DNA from: Dendrophyllia cribrosa
Taxonomy: Eukaryota > Cnidaria > Anthozoa > Scleractinia > Dendrophylliidae
Reading direction: 5' to 3'
Assembly: GCA_024195265.1 (NCBI GenBank)
Contig: JAJLRJ010000004.1
Span: forward strand, 32,050,285 to 32,114,284
Length of the DNA stretch: 64,000 bases
Of this stretch, positions 22,992 to 34,738 are shown piece by piece. How positions within the stretch are numbered: position 1 is the stretch's first letter; every line of letters starts with the position of its first letter. The translations under genes and the position numbers were made by a program. A model generated the notes under the pieces. It saw only the letters and a program-made list of their open reading frames with translations, searched no databases and was not told the DNA's origin.

Positions 22992-25900
22992 TTGGGAGTA
23001 AGGACCAAAACACCGCGGTTGGCGACAAGGTCACACAGCGAGAACAATAAGAATGGTAAACTTACAAAGGATTCTGCGTCGCCCACGAAGTCATCTGCGC
23101 ATGCCGGGGGCAAGAAGGGAGCCGATGTTACTGAGAAAAAGAAAGGATCAGTCCACGATTCAGCGTCGCCAACGAAGTCATCTGCGCATGCCAAGGACAA
23201 GAAGGGAGCCGATGTTACTGAGAAAAAGAAAGGATCAGTCCACGATTCAGCGTCGCCAACGAAGTCATCTGCGCATGCCAAGGACAAGAAGGGAGCCGAT
23301 GTTACTGAGAAAAAGAAAGGATCAGTCCACGATTCAGCGTCGCCAACGAAGTCATCTGCGCATGCCAAGGACAAGAAGGGAGCCGATGTTACTGAGAAAA
23401 AGAAAGGATCAGTCCACGATTCAGCGTCGCCAACGAAGTCATCTGCGCATGCCAAGGACAAGAAGGGAGCCGATGTTACTGAGAAAAAGAAAGGATCAGT
23501 CCACGATTCATCGTCGCCCACAAAGTCATCTGTGCATGTCGAGAGCAAGAAGGGAGACGATGTTACCGAGAAAAAGAAAGGATCAGTCCACGATTCAGCG
23601 TCGCCAACGAAGTCATCTGCGCATGCCAAGGGCAAGAAGGGAGCTGATGTTACCGAGAAAAAGGAAGGATTAGTCCACGATTCATCGTCGCCCACGAAGT
23701 CATCTGTGCATGTCCAGAGCAAGAAGGGAGACGATGTTACCGAGAAAAAGAAAGGATTAGTCCACGATTCAGCGTCGCCCACGAAGTCATCTGTGCATGT
23801 CGAGGGCAAGAAGGGAGACGATGTTACCGAGAAAAAGAAAGGATCAGTCCACGATTCAGCGTCGCCCACGAAGTCATCTGTGCATGTCGAGGGCAAGAAG
23901 CGAGACGATGTTACCGAGAAAAAGAAAGGATCAGTCCACGATTCAGCGTCGCCAACGAAGTCATCTGCGCATGCCAAGGGCAAGAAGGGAGCTGATGTTA
24001 CCGAGAAAAAGGAAGGATTAGTCCACGATTCATCGTCGCCCGCGAAGTCATCTATGCATGTTGAGAGCAAGAAGGGAGACGATGTTACGGAGAAAAAGAA
24101 AGGATTAGTCCACGATTCAGCGTCGCCCACGAAGTCACCTGGTGAGCATAAGAAACAAGGCGCGCAACAAGAAAATAACAACGTAGGGGAACCTCGTCCA
24201 CAAAAAAACCTTTATCGCCCGTATCGCTATATGATGCTTCATCCCCGTCCAAACGAGCTAAAATCACCCAGTCTACCACTGCAATTCCCGACTTATCTAT
24301 TAATATGTCACTCCTGCATACGCCATCCCTTTGTCATAAGAAATGGCAATTTTCTAAGATTTCGCAAACCAAATCTGCATCTGCGACGCTACTTAAACAT
24401 ATCACAGTCCTGAAAAGTGGAAAGTCTAACGTCAAAGAAGTTGACACAGGAAAGAGAGATCAGGAAAAGCAAGGAAAAGGAAAACAAGGTAGCATTAAAA
24501 TTGGAAAATATCACGATGCCACCTTACTTGCACCTCACCAAGAGAGAAAAGATCAAGATCAAGGAGAATCTGCCTCCTTACCTTTGTGTGTTGGACAAAC
24601 TTGGTATATCGACGGTGGACACCGGGAAAGTAAAAACAGAACGCGAACAGATATGAGGGCAACAAAGACGATGTTAAAAGATGAAAAGGGGGCGAATCTA
24701 GCGATCAACAGGAGTAGAGTAAGTGGAAGCTTGGAAGAAAATTTAAATGCGCTCCAAGGAAAAATCAATAAAGAAAAAACTCCGAAAGAGAAGAAAAGGC
24801 TACTCGCTATCAAGGCGGTCAGAGAGCATCTTTTAAAGTTTCCCATCTTGCCAACCCAGGACGCAGGAAAAATCATCTTACAAAGTTCACAGCAGATAGA
24901 CGATGGTGAAAAAGAATATGATGCCAAAAGATTAAAGTCTATTGGGATTTATGAAATGCTAACTAAACATCTAAACCTTCTGCAAATTTACATTTGGGAA
25001 AAAGCATTTCTCGTGGAAAGTAGAGGTTGTAAATAACGTAAAGAAAATGTTTGATTCTTTTAATGTAAGATCCCAACTGAACGCTCACATAGAGGAGAAA
25101 ATTGCAGATTGCTACAAGACAGCGTTGCACTATTTGGTCACAAAAAGAGATCGGGACACATTAAAATTTCTTCTTACCAGGATAACTAGTATAAAGTTCG
25201 TGGCCAAACTTCAAGGAACAACCAACAAGAAATCATTTCAAAATTGCGCACTAACACTTCCGGGGAAACTGGAAACATTTGCAACCGCCATGCAAGAGCT
25301 TGAGGAAAAGAAGGAGTTAGCTGATCTTGCACCGAATGAAAGGAGAGGATTTCTTTGTCGCCAGAAAGACCTTCTCAAAGAGAGAGAACTCAGGCATCAC
25401 TATAAATCAGAACATTTATCCGGGAGAAAATTGAAGGTCGAAGAATTTCCAGACATTGCCGCAATTCTCGAGTACGAATTCGGCGAGGGAGATCGTTTAA
25501 ATAGGGGCGGTGGTGGGCTTGAAAGTCATTCAAAGCTGGAAAACGACACGCTATACCGTACAGCTGACAACAAGACCAACATGGTGGATGCAAGACTGGC
25601 CCTTCTATCTTTAGCTCCTGAGGATTTTTCAATCAGCCTTAAGCAAAACGCATGAAGCAAAACGACACCACGAAGGTAGAGGGATAAATGCATGCATATC
25701 CCTTCACAAGGCTCCCGACACGGCTCCTATAAAAGTATCGGTTGTCAATGTCCACTGGAGCTCTGCCAACGTCAATGCCATCCTAGATGAGGCGGCTGAA
25801 AACCCATCGGAAACGTTCGTTGATTCATATGATACGAAGCAGGTTGTTCGCCCAAACGACAGACACAACAATAAAACATGGAGACGTTGCGAGTATCAAG

Positions 25901-28225
25901 ATCATACTTACGACCAGTCCAGGAACAACGCCATTACACCTATGAGTCATCTGTTTCTAAAAACCGAAGAAACTCGTCGCGAAATTAAATTTAATCACAA
26001 TTTCGGTTCAAATACAGCGGATGTACTGTTCAGGTCATACAGAAGGGAGGAGACAACGATACATCAGAAGAGGACTGGACGGGCAATAACTGTTCTTAGG
26101 ATATCCCTCTATGAAAACGAAACCGTTTTTCTCTCTATTAATGAGTTATTATATCTGATGACGCTTCCGCATTTAGATTGCCACTTCCGTGATCCCAACA
26201 CTGGAAAACTGAAACAGTCGTTTGTGTTTGTTGTGGACAATGGTGTGGAGATGCCGCGGAGTCCGTTAGTCCAAATGTTACTTGTTCGTCTTCTCAGGTA
26301 TCTTGGGCTTAAGAAAATTTGCCAGGTGTCCTTTGCCGAATACCATAGCAAACGGAATCCGGTGGAACGAGTACACACCTCAGAAGAGAAAGCATTGGCC
26401 AAACATGGACCATTCGAGGCTCGGAAGCACGATCATCACACGGAAGAACACAAGAAGGAAATGGAGGAAATGGCAGAGGAGGTCCGCGTCGTTTTTGGCC
26501 AAGAGAAATTTGGCGGGCAGCCGATCCTGTGTGTGAGGGGTTTAAAGGGAGACGATAATTATGTATTCGATGATGGAGATGACATGCACAACTTCCTTGC
26601 CATGAACGAATAAAGAAAAGTTGAATGTCCATTAACCTACAAGGTGAAGAAGAATAACATCAGCCAAGAACTAAGTCTGCTCTGGGGATTGGATGCTTCA
26701 TTTCAAGGCGACTATGCGGAAGATTATCAAATGCTAAATAACGACACTGGTTCCCCTCACCAGACGTCATGGAAAGACAAATATACCACAGCGATTTTCG
26801 ATGACTCTTCATTATTCCAGTCATATGTCCCCCAGCCAGTTCCTGATTACGTCAGATGGTATTTGAGTGGTGGTGAGATGCACTATTTGCCATACGAACA
26901 GCGTCGTGACTTCGTCAATGGACCATGGGACAACACTCCAGAGTTATTTCTTCCGTCAAGAATTCTTGATGTTCTCTTTCTCTGTATCCCAAGCATACCC
27001 TCACGTATCCTTACGAGTGTAAGTCTTTTAACTTGGTGTCCAATACAAGTGGTACAAGATCAATTATCGAAAATGGCGGACGAAATGGAAAACAGCTACA
27101 ATGACTGCTTGGATAGAGAACGTTGGAGGCAGCATCCCTTGTTTACTGAAAAGAAAGTAAACCTCGAATCAAAATGCAAACAGCAAGGGTTAGACTCTAG
27201 TGGTGCTAAGCATCTCCTTGTCAAACGCCTTGCATGCACTGAGTCACCACCTACCACCCGCACTTGACGAGTACACTGGTGACATCTCATCTGTACCATG
27301 TACTACGAAAGAAATTTGTAAGTTACCAATTAGTACCCTAAAGCAAGTCCTTCACTTCCACAACATACCAACCTTAGGCACTAAGGATCAACTTGCATTA
27401 CGCGTATTGGCTATAAGAACAGGAACAAAGCATCTTCTATTCTCGAGAGAGTTGGCCAGGCTAGAAGAACTAATCGAAGTTGCACGACTGGCGATCTCAG
27501 AGCAAATCAAAGTCATTGCCATAAAAGATAAGGTAATTTACCGCGAAAGGGAATTTCAAAGAGAGACAAAGGCCACCATTTCTTCCAAAAGACCACGAGA
27601 AAGTGCTTCCGTTTCAAACGAAGATAGGAAGGGAAACGATGATCTGGCAGTTCCTGAAGGGACATCTCTCTCTAACCTTCCCAATATCTTCGAAGATCTT
27701 CTAAACGTCATCCAAGCAACCAGGGAAGTCAATAGAGGCAAATGTGACCCGGATAACATAGAAGCAATTAACACACCTGGGACAAGAGTAGCAGTACTCT
27801 GGAAAGAGGAAGATGGCATGTCCGGATGGGAGCCTGGTTGGTATACAGCTGTAGTCAGAGCATATACCGAGAAACTCGACGAAATCACGATCGAGTACAT
27901 CAGCGAGCCACAAACGCGATATACCATGAAAGTTAAGGAGAGCATCGAGGAGGGCATTTTAAAAGTCCTGAAGGTTAATTGCGACAGTGACCTGTATGAC
28001 GAGGTTACACAAATTGGCGCAAGGATCCACGTTTGCTGGTCCGGTACTGAAGTTAAAGAAACGGGCTGGAAACCTGGTTGGTACGCGGCAGAGGTACAAG
28101 AATTCGATCCAGACAATGATACCATATCCATTGTTTACGACAGGGAACCTAAACGGGTTTACAAGGAGTGCATAACACAAGCCATTTCAAGAGGGGAAAT
28201 CCAGCTAAAAAAATCCGTACCGTGA
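22992..28225 (+). pseudogene. Lys-rich repeat / DDE-like / SAP / double Tudor-like gene, frame-broken
   Basis: The coding signal runs almost without introns: 22992-24413 (Lys-rich 29-residue repeats), 24305-25036, 25047-25655, 25942-26613, 26644-27267 and 27200-28225, in changing frames. Domains in order: repeats; a conserved helix-rich segment ending LNLLQIYIWEKAFLVES; a DDE/RNase-H-like segment with FVFVVDNGVEMPRSPLVQM (Asp) and NPVERVHTSEEKAL (Glu), the pattern of a cnidarian integrase-like family; a SAP-like motif (AKHLLVKRLA) at about 27195; and two Tudor-like repeats, GWEPGWYTAVVRAY (27828) and GWKPGWYAAEVQEF (28068). At least four frame changes or stops separate them, so no single protein is made as read. 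Either several indels, or short introns I cannot place, are involved. The best guess is a transposon-derived chromatin-type gene; nothing proves mobility. Confidence 0.65.
23070..24139 (+). repeat. 87-bp coding minisatellite, 12 units
   Basis: Unit starts recur exactly every 87 bp from 23070 to 24114. Each unit encodes 29 residues (DSASPTKSSAHAKDKKGAD followed by VTEKKKGSVH). Units 2-5 are almost identical, implying recent expansion. Later units alternate between two variants (AHAKxKKGAD and VHVExKKGDD). The antisense strand is also open in one frame, which is a composition effect. Because the unit is a multiple of three, copy-number changes keep the reading frame. Confidence 0.95.
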
Positions 28226-28309
28226 AAATGTTCAATCGTACTATTTATTTGATTCTTTTTTTTCTTGGTTTTTGATTCATTATTTAAAAGTGAACAGGAT
28301 TCTGTCCGG

Positions 28310-29690
28310 TCAGCTCTATCAACTGAACTATGCCTTGTTTCCTTCGTCCAATCAAGACTTTTAATGCTCTATCAACTAAACTATGAAGCAAATGTCAGCC
28401 TTGTCTCCTTCGTCCAATCAAGACTTTTAATGCTCTATCAACTAAACTATGAAGCAAATGTCAGACTCGTCTCCTTCGTCCAATGAAGACGCTCCTTTGT
28501 CAATGCTCTATCAACTGAACTATGAAGCAAATGTCAGCCTTGTCTCCTTCGTCCAATCAAGACGCACAATGCTCTATCAACTGAACTATGAAGCAAATGT
28601 CAGCCTTGTCTAGCTCTTTCGTCCAATCAAGACGCTCAATGCTCTATCAACTGAACTATGAAGCAAATGTCAGCCTCGTCTCCTTCGTCCAATCAAGACG
28701 CTCCCTTGTCAATGCTCTATCAACTGAACTATGAAGCAAATGTCAGCCTTGTCTCCTTCGTCCAATCAAGACGCACAATGCTCTATCAACTGAACTATGA
28801 AGCAAATGTCAGCCTTGTCTCCTTCGTCCAATCAAGACGCTCAATGCTCTATCAACTGAACTATGAAGTAAATGCCAGCCTCATCTCCTTCGTCCAATCA
28901 AGACGCTCAATGCTCTATCAACTGAACTATGAAGCAAATGTCAGCCTCGTCTCCTTCGTCCAATCAAGACGCTCCCTTGTCAATGCTCTATCAACTGAAC
29001 TATGAAGCAAATGTCAGCCTTGTCTCCTTTGTCCAATCAAGACGCACAATGTATTATCAACTGAACTATGAAGCAAATGTCAGCCTCGTCTCCTTCGTCC
29101 AATCAAGACGCTTCCTTGTCAATGCTCTATCAACTGAACTATGAAGCAAATGTCAGCCTCGTCTCCTTCGTCCAATCAAGACGCTCCCTTGTCAATGCTC
29201 TATCAACTGAACTATGAAGCAAATGTCAGCCTTGTCTCCTTCGTCCAATCAAGACGCACAATGCTCTATCAACTGAACTATGAAGCAAATGTCAGCCTTG
29301 TCTCCTTTGTCCAATCAAGACGCACAATGCTCTATCAACTGAACTATGAAGCAAATGTCAGCCTTGTCTTCTTTGTCCAATCAAGACGCACAATGCTCTA
29401 TCAACTGAACTATGAAGCAAATGTTAGCTTTGTCTCCTTCGTCCAATCAAGACGCTCCCTTGTCTATGCTCTATCAACTGAACTATGAAGCAAATGTCAG
29501 CCTTGTCTAGCTCCATCGTCCAATCAAGCCGCTCAATGCTCTATCAACTGAACTATGAAGCAAATGTCAGCCTTGTCTCCTTCGTCCAATCAAGACAGTC
29601 AATGCTCTATCAACTGAACTATGAAGCAAATGTCAGCGTCGTCTCCCCTTGTCCAATGAAGGCAGTCTTAATGCCAAGCTTAAATGAACT
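28310..29690 (+). repeat. 66-bp minisatellite, about 20 units
   Basis: The unit CTCTATCAACTGAACTATGA then AGCAAATGTCAGCCTTGTCT and CCTTCGTCCAATCAAGACGC ACAATG repeats with a 66-bp period; longer variants of about 72-75 bp carry an extra CCCTTGT-type insert. It starts about 85 bp after the stop of the preceding gene. Frames are open across units because 66 is divisible by three, but there is no sign of translation. Confidence 0.95.
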
Positions 29691-30723
29691 GAGTTGACTA
29701 GGAAACAACATTTTGTTATTCGTTTGGGATAAAACATGAGCTGGGGTAACCAATCCCTGGGGATTGCCCAACGAAAAAATAAAGTGTCGCTGTTACCTGA
29801 GTCAAGCAAGGCGTTTCCTTTTTGTATGTTATCGTAGTCGTCATTTAACCGTGCCACATATGATTTTGCCACCGTACATGTATGTTTTAACACCAAACCT
29901 TTTCCCCATCAACGCGACAGTGCTTTGCCGTAGCGATGGGGCTCGGTTGTGCTTTTATGAAAAGCAGAATCGCTAAACTGTCGCATTTTAAAAAACCTAT
30001 AAAAGTTACGTATGATTGAAATTGAAATTCGGCTATCATTAAATTATTTCTTCTATATAAAGTACATGGAAATTACTGTTTTCCAGAAGTTAAACAACAA
30101 ATAGTAAATGCAGATTCCGACAGGGGTAAAATTCTTATTTTCGCGAATCCGATGGGTCCGCTTACGAAAAAATACGATTCCGCACCCCCCATTCACGAGG
30201 AAAAATCAAGATTCCGACAGGGTCCAAACTGACCATACCAAATTTACCCTTCGCAGGGGGGTGCGGATAAAAAATGGAACGTCCCATTTGGCCCATACAG
30301 CGATAAAGAAACTTCAATAGTCTTGAGTGTACACAAACTTAACTACTTACTTGTTTAATACTCTTGTTATGTTCGTGGTCATATTCGGATGATTTGTGAC
30401 AAATCTTTATCGCCAACGACCTTTATAATCGCGAGTTAGGACGGGACGAGCACATGCTTGAACAAAATGGACGCCGACGCCGAACAGCGTGAGACCTCGG
30501 TGGTGTTGGGACTAGTACCATGCTCCCGCGTACCTACACGCGGGACGGACGATTATTTTTCTGGAGGGGGGAGGGGGGGGGGGAGGGGTGAGGGTTGGAG
30601 TTGAGAAATGTTGAAAAAAGTGTTTGCAGGGCCTGGAAAGTCAAAATAAACTTTTTGTTCACACGATATGTATAAAAAGCATATTTGCAGAGAAATCAGA
30701 TAAACTATAAAAATTAACTGAAA
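29691..30723. other. No gene recognised
   Basis: Contains a G-rich stretch at 30564-30590 (GGAGGGGGGGGGGAGGGG) and two CCGACAGGG/CCCATT-type short repeats near 30115-30290. Nothing else is supported. Confidence 0.5.
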
Positions 30724-30885
30724 AATAAAACGCAAACAGCGGTTATAAACATTTGTCTAAAACATACATCATCAGAAGTGATGATGCATGTGGTACTGGC
30801 GTACATACGAAACGTCAAGTAACTGAAAGAAATGCATTTTGGACAAATGTTTATAACCGCTGTTTACGTTTTGTTTTTCAGAAAA
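30724..30885. mobile_element. 160-bp fold-back element
   Basis: The arm at about 30727-30762 (AACAGCGGTTATAAACATTT then GTCTAAAA) is mirrored at about 30836-30876 (TTTTGGACAAATGTTTATAA then CCGCTGTTTACG). A second small hairpin (CATCATCAGAAGTGATGATG) sits in the loop. Confidence 0.85.
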
Positions 30886-32300
30886 ATAAAATGATCCAAG
30901 AAAAAGAATTTTTATGATTAAAATTAGTAACCTAGGGCGATTGGAATAATTTTAAATCAGCAATGTGCCTGCCTTCACTGCTGTTATAACAGGCAGGGTG
31001 GTACGTGTATGATGGCCTGTGGGAACATCGTCAAAGAGGGTCAGCACTTCTGCACTGTGGAATCGCGAAAAAGCCTAATACTCCCTTTGTATATTTCCTG
31101 CCATATGCCTTTATTTGCGCCAGTAGCTGCGTAGGAATTAAAACGGTGAGTGATGTATAAAGGAACAGTGTAAAATTACAGGGAGCGTATGTGGCCAAAA
31201 TAATTGGCTATAGCACTATTGATCTCTTTATCGAAGATTAGCTTAAATTCCGTACTATTATAGACCCCTATTTTGAACTATATAAACAGTTTTCAAACAC
31301 TGTGTAATGGTTACTTTTGAAACGTCAAGTTTATTTTAACAATGCGTCATTTGGTTTACCATGTTAATAAAAGCTGCGTTTGTGTTATTTTTTAGTCAAA
31401 ACATTTTTATCACCAGAAAAGATAGAACTGTAAAAAAACTGAAGAAAAAAATGATGATTGCAGATGTGTATAAATTTAAAAATAATTGTTTGCAGAGGAA
31501 AATTTCTCATTCCCACTCCCTCCAGAAAAATAATGGTCCGTACCTTCTTATTTTTGCCAGAAACTTACTGCTTGGGTTGACAATATCCTTTGTGAATTTC
31601 TGATTTTATTTTATGAAATAATTTGTTACTTTGCCAACTTTTTAAATTGTTTTGATTTTAAGTTTTTTGGCTTAGGCCAGTTCATGATAAGGATGTACCA
31701 CGCCGAAAATAATTAGTTAGCATTATCCGCAAGATGTTACAAAGAAGGACGTTTATTAGGCTTCGATATTTTGTTTCTCGAATTTACCAATTGCGAGAAA
31801 ATTTACTTGAAGAGTAATAATTTTCAAAAAATCGGTGAAATTTAACTGCTCATTTAACCTTCTATGGGTGCCTGAGACACCTTAAAAATGCTGGTCCAGA
31901 ACATGTAAGATATATCTACTCTCCCCCGCCCTTCTTATCGAGGCGCAAAACTCATAAGGGCAACAACCGATTACAGCCCACAAAACAAAACGCCAAGGAG
32001 GCCCCCATTCACCCAAACGAAGCCCTATGGAGCACATGAGGGCCGGGTGTTACCAATTGAAGACATGCATACCCCTTGTATATACCACGATGGTGAATGC
32101 ACGAAGACCCAGGCATCTTCCATTCGAACTTCAGGATCGCGGGTTTCGTAACTGGCTTCACAGTTACAAAATGCATGTTCCAGAAGACTTTGATGTGAGG
32201 GATCTTCTTATCTTTCACAACATGATCGAGCCTGAACTCCTCAGAGTGATCAAAGGAGCGACGTTTTCCTCAGGGCTACCTCGATTTTTGGCTACCTTTG
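30886..32300. other. No gene recognised
   Basis: The plus-strand frame at 32027-32314 (95 residues) is open and has mixed composition, but shows no motif or splice context I can support. The rest is AT-rich without features. Confidence 0.45.
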
Positions 32301-32311
32301 GTGGCATTCTT

Positions 32312-33295
32312 TGATTTGTCCCTTGCCTCTCGCCTCTCACCCCCTTGCCTCTCGCCTGTTGCCCCCGCATCTTGCCCCCTCGCTCTTCGTCCCCATTCCC
32401 TTGCCCCTCGACCCTCGCCCCTCGCCCCTCGCCACGCGCCCCTTTCCCCCTCGCCCCTCATCCCTTGCTCCAAAGCGATTGTCTGCCTCCAGGAGTGCTG
32501 CTTTGGGGCGAATTGGTTTTTCGTGCCATGCAGGCACAGAGGTAGCCCCAAAAAGATTGGGGGGGAAGTGGTAGCCCCAAAACATTTAAAAATAAAAATC
32601 CTGTATATGTACACAAACCACGATGGAGCCGAAGAGGGCTACTCTGGAGGAGATGGGTCTTCGAAGCAAGAAGGCAGTCGCCAAACACATCTTGGAGGAG
32701 AACGTTTGGGAAAGCAATCTCGTCCCAGAATCGCTTGTGTCGATTATTTGGCTGGGCACCAAGGGCGCACGAATCTACAACCCTTGGATTTGTTCTGGAG
32801 ACAGATTTTTCGCTTCCGGCATTGTATATACTAGTGTGTTTGGGAAATGGTTCGCACTTCGAGCACTGGGCCGCAATCTGCGTTTGGGAATGGTTCGCAC
32901 TTCGAGCACTGGGCAGCAATGTGTGTTTGGGAATGGTTCGCACTTCGAGCACTGGGCCGCAATCTGCGTTTGGGAATGGTTCGCACTTCGAGCACTGGGC
33001 CGCAATCTCTGTGGTTTCTGCGTGGTTTCTGCGTGGAACGTGGCCAGGTTCCCAGAGGCAGGCAACTGCTTTGCCCACATACCTTGCCACTGGGGTAGAC
33101 AATCGCTTTGGAGCAAGGCGAAAGGAGCTAGGGGCGAGGGGCAAGGGAAAAGGGGCGAAGGGAAAGGGGGCAAGGGGCAAGGGAAAAGGGGCGAAGGGAA
33201 AGGGGGCAAGAGGCGAGGGGCGAGGGACGAGGAGGCGAGGGACGAGGGACGAGGGGGCGAGGGGCAAGGGGAAAGGGGCGAAGGGGAAAAATGTA
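32312..33295. repeat. Composite: inverted pyrimidine/purine tracts around a 43-bp tandem repeat
   Basis: A C/T-rich tract (about 32312-32470, CCCTCGCC-like words) ends in TTGCTCCAAAGCGATTGTCT. About 620 bp later its mirror, AGACAATCGCTTTGGAGCAA, opens a G/A-rich tract (about 33115-33295, GGGGCGAGGGGCAAGGG-like). Between them four 43-bp units (TTTGGGAATGGTTCGCACTT then CGAGCACTGGGCCGCAATC TGCG) run from about 32838 to 33010. The long frames on both strands here come from composition. Polypurine mirror tracts of this kind can form triplex DNA. Confidence 0.85.
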
Positions 33296-33520
33296 AAAAC
33301 ATGTCTCATTGTTTCACTCTTGATTGGCCCTGCCTGTCTAGATACATAAATATCTCTTATTTGCGACCTTTATTGTATAAAACAGTTAATTTTTATCAGA
33401 CATTAGTATCCACTTTGTTGAAAAAAAGAAATTGTCCTGATCATCAGCTCCGTTTACAGTGTGTGACACTTTTACGATCAATTATCTAATTGATTAATTA
33501 TTAAAAGTCCGCGAGCCGTC

Positions 33521-33716
33521 TCTTATTTTTCTTTTAGTTATTTGAATGCTCACGCGCGCGCGCGAGAGGCGAAGGCACAAGGGGTGGATCGAGGGCGTCA
33601 GCCTGAAGAAAAGAAAAATATATTTCCTCGGGCTGACGCCCTCAATCCATGCACCTCGCAGCTTTGCCGCTCTCGTGCGCGTGCTCGCTCGACTAACTAA
33701 AGGAAAAATAAGAGAA
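33521..33716. mobile_element. 190-bp fold-back MITE with CG-rich arms
   Basis: Left arm features (TCTTATTTTTCTTTTAGTTA, GCTCACGCGCGCGCGCGAGA, GAGGGCGTCAGCC) are mirrored on the right (GGCTGACGCCCTC, CTCTCGTGCGCGTGCTCGC, TAACTAAAGGAAAAATAAGA). The loop is AAGAAAAGAAAAATATATTT-like. No ORF. A C-run follows at 33777-33795. Confidence 0.85.
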
Positions 33717-33876
33717 TACACGCAGTTTACTAAGAGGCCGTCACACCTCCCTGTCACTAATATACCTGAATTGCCCCCCCCCCCCCCCCCCCCCCGCGCG
33801 TCTCGTCTCTTCTACTACACTTCTCTTCAAGCACACGGCCAATGTACATTTGATAATTATTTCTTGATTCTATTAG

Positions 33877-34738
33877 GAGATGCAGGGCTTGCAAAAAAAA
33901 GTGCAGTGTACGGACAAGCAGTTTTTTCGCGAAATACCCCAAAATACCTGTTGGGGAGATATTGATGATGATGTACTTCTGGTCAATGGACCAGGGTCGG
34001 ACAGTAGCGGCTCAAATGATGTCCATAAACGAAAACTTGGTCTGTAAAGTTTTCCGGAGTTTAGAGGACGTTTGTTCATTGGATATTGCCAGAAATCCTT
34101 TCATTCCCTTTGGAGGAGCAGCTGTTGTGAAATGAGATGAGAGTAAATTTAACCACAAGGCAAAGGTTAGTCAAAAGTTACTGTTTTTGTTTCACGCTTA
34201 TTTGTTCTGGTTGGTTTGTTTTCCTTTCAGACAAAATGGTTTGACAAATGGATGATTGATTATTGATAACTTTATTTAGAACAATAGGGGAAGACAAGCT
34301 CCCGATTTGTGGGTCTTCGGAGTTGTTTCAACAGCCACGAGGCCTGCCAGAGGGTATTTTGAGGTGGTCGCGCACAGAGATCACCCAACTCTGTTGCCGA
34401 TTCTCGCCAAGTGTCTCAGTCCAGGCAGCGAGGTGTACACTGACGACCGGGGGGCCTATCAAAACCTGGATCAGCATCTGCCACACCACGTCGCCCGCCA
34501 TCAAGTTGTTGTCCACGCAGACCATTTTGTTGACCCGGTAACTGGAATTCATACCCAGGAAGCCGAATCTGCATGGGCAACTTTAAAGAACCCTCTCAAG
34601 GCACGGCGCGGCATATCGAGAGATGATCTCCAGTCGTACCTAGACGATAGAATGTGGAGACAATGGCGAGGTCTTGACAACATTATTGGAAATTTTTTGC
34701 CGGTTTTAGCCTCTCAATATAGGGACTATGTAGTGTAA
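33877..34738 (+). pseudogene. Merlin / ISXO2-like DDE transposase relic
   Basis: Exon A (33877-34165) starts with a zinc-binding-like CRACKKKCSVRTSSFFAKYP and continues to the catalytic region; exon B (34280-34738) follows an intron with GT and AG ends and matching phase 0. Exon B matches the ISXO2/IS1595-type domain: LWVFGVVSTATRPARG, EVYTDDRGAYQNL (second Asp), HADHFVDPVTGIHTQEAES (Glu), ending at TAA. An in-frame TGA at 34133-34135 falls immediately before the first catalytic Asp (DESKF), so the copy is inactive unless the base is wrong. The 5' start and terminal repeats were not found. Eukaryotic relatives of IS1016/IS1595 are called Merlin. Confidence 0.75.

Noticed and set aside
22823..24181. 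452-residue minus-strand ORF over the minisatellite
   Set aside because: It is the antisense shadow of the 87-bp coding repeat; the plus strand has the Lys-rich product with continuity to the downstream family segments.
28310..29690. CRISPR-like array
   Set aside because: Units are contiguous without unique spacers, and the genome is eukaryotic; this is a minisatellite.
28265..29697. Series of 70-115-residue ORFs with repeated LYQLNYEANVSLVSF
   Set aside because: Open only because the 66-bp repeat is a multiple of three; no start context, conserved domain or splice evidence.
32298..33489. Long ORFs on both strands (up to 288 residues)
   Set aside because: They run through simple polypyrimidine/polypurine tracts and a 43-bp tandem repeat; composition explains their length.
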